Shown here piece by piece: positions 63,181 to 64,000 of a stretch of 64,000 bases of DNA. The stretch is from Lepas anatifera (taxonomy: Eukaryota > Arthropoda > Thecostraca > Lepadidae): positions 3,605,001 through 3,669,000 of the forward strand of contig JAOTON010001526.1 in NCBI GenBank assembly GCA_034440635.1. Direction: 5' to 3'. The translations under genes and the position numbers were made by a program. The notes under the pieces are model-generated. The model saw only the letters and a program-made list of their open reading frames with translations. It was not told where the DNA came from and ran no database searches. Each line of letters opens with the position of its first letter. The first letter of the stretch is position 1.

Positions 63181-64000
63181 TTAAGGTTCAAGCAGCAACC
63201 CATCACTATTCCAGACCGTTCAGCTAGCGTTTCCACGGACATGTACCGCACTATCAAGATTTCACAATGCAACTTTAAACTTTTTGAACATATTTAAAAA
63301 CCTAGCCGTTCAAAAGCTACCTTAGCTCGAAATAATTTATCTAACATCGTTTGATGTTCATGAGTGTCTTCTCCCATACTCATACCAAAATTTCCGTGTG
63401 CTGTATTGTTTCAGTCAATACGAAATTTCTGGTCTGAAAAATCAAAATATACCTAAACATATTTATTTTGTTAAGATTCACCATTTGGAATATTTGACAT
63501 GAAGCTAGTCGTGTATTGTATGACAGTGGTTGACAGATACTATCACTTAAACCAACACAGCAGACAGATGAACGCGTTTCGACAAAAATTGTCTTCGTCA
63601 ACATCTATGGCATGAGGGATAAGGAACCCGTCACCAAGACATGCAGCAGTTTCATCGTTTGGACTTTTGTGCAAAATTATCGTGCGACAGAAATATAAAG
63701 GCACCGTTTTTGAGGATATTCAAATAATGCTTCTTGAATTATTCTATAATGTATACAAGCAAGCTTCGATATGAGACATTCTAGACTTATCATTGTTCTA
63801 AATAATGTTCTATTTTTATTTAATCATCATTATTGTTTTTGTTATTATTATATTAAACTATTATTATTTCTCTCTCTTTGCTTAACCAACTCCTAATACA
63901 GCGGCAGATTTTGCCCTTTTCATGAAGCCCGGCCTAAGGTTAAAAGTATCATTTTTAGCTATATGTGCTGCTTCTGTAGCTTTCCTATTATCTTTGTTTT
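63181..64000. other. No gene recognised at the right edge
   Basis: AT-rich. GAACGCGTTTCGACAAAAAT then TGTCTTCGTCAAC at 63571-63602 is a small self-complementary piece. The last 250 bp are low-complexity T-rich. Confidence 0.4.

Overview
This is a eukaryotic, animal-type genomic window. Genes are broken by GT-AG introns, intergenic space is dominated by transposable-element (TE) debris and simple repeats, and there are no bacterial operons or ribosome binding sites. The one gene that can be rebuilt completely, TAF9, looks arthropod-like in its conserved block (CGLRLPPDRYCLT, then VNYKLK). An arthropod, possibly a crustacean, is my best guess; the guess at group is low confidence.

Layout. (1) 1-3110: a 30-bp minisatellite open in one frame, then the terminal exon of a DEG/ENaC sodium channel, then a 38-bp minisatellite in which the channel tail and stop codon lie. 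(2) 3927-8553, minus strand: a complete five-exon TAF9 gene (234 codons by my splicing), convergent with the channel gene. Its last intron carries a ~0.94-kb (GA)n tract, which reads as (CT)n on the sense strand just upstream of the last splice acceptor, plus a small hAT-type element. (3) 9100-23700: no recognisable host gene. It holds GC-core degenerate arrays, a 2.4-kb foldback element with 9-bp target duplications, a tRNA-like SINE, inverted short TIR elements, a 31-bp minisatellite, and two TTAA/TGAA-flanked elements. (4) 23720-30056: a 6.3-kb element with hAT-type ends and a perfect 8-bp target duplication. A second hAT-type element is nested inside it, and a MITE inside that, each with its own perfect 8-bp duplication. 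It also carries a ~3-kb array of ~19-20-bp GGGGCGCC units with higher-order organisation. (5) 30060-36070: repeats rich in AGGTCA half-sites, and a ~95-bp trimer. (6) 36072-40054: three tandem ~1.33-kb units, each with a tRNA-like sequence. (7) 40055-49900: palindromic and MITE elements, a non-LTR reverse-transcriptase remnant, and an ACGC/AC microsatellite. (8) 49900-64000: a hAT-type element with a zinc-finger exon that split a dispersed repeat (an uninterrupted copy survives at 18828-19305), a related element with a frameshifted zinc finger, further arrays, further AGGTCA-rich repeats, and one unassigned candidate terminal exon near 61.3 kb.

The two clear host genes have no evident functional link. 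The main story is TE biology: many families share an architecture of short TIRs around arrays of ~17-24-bp degenerate units with a GC-rich core, and insertions are nested several deep. All identities rest on reading by eye; no database search was possible.
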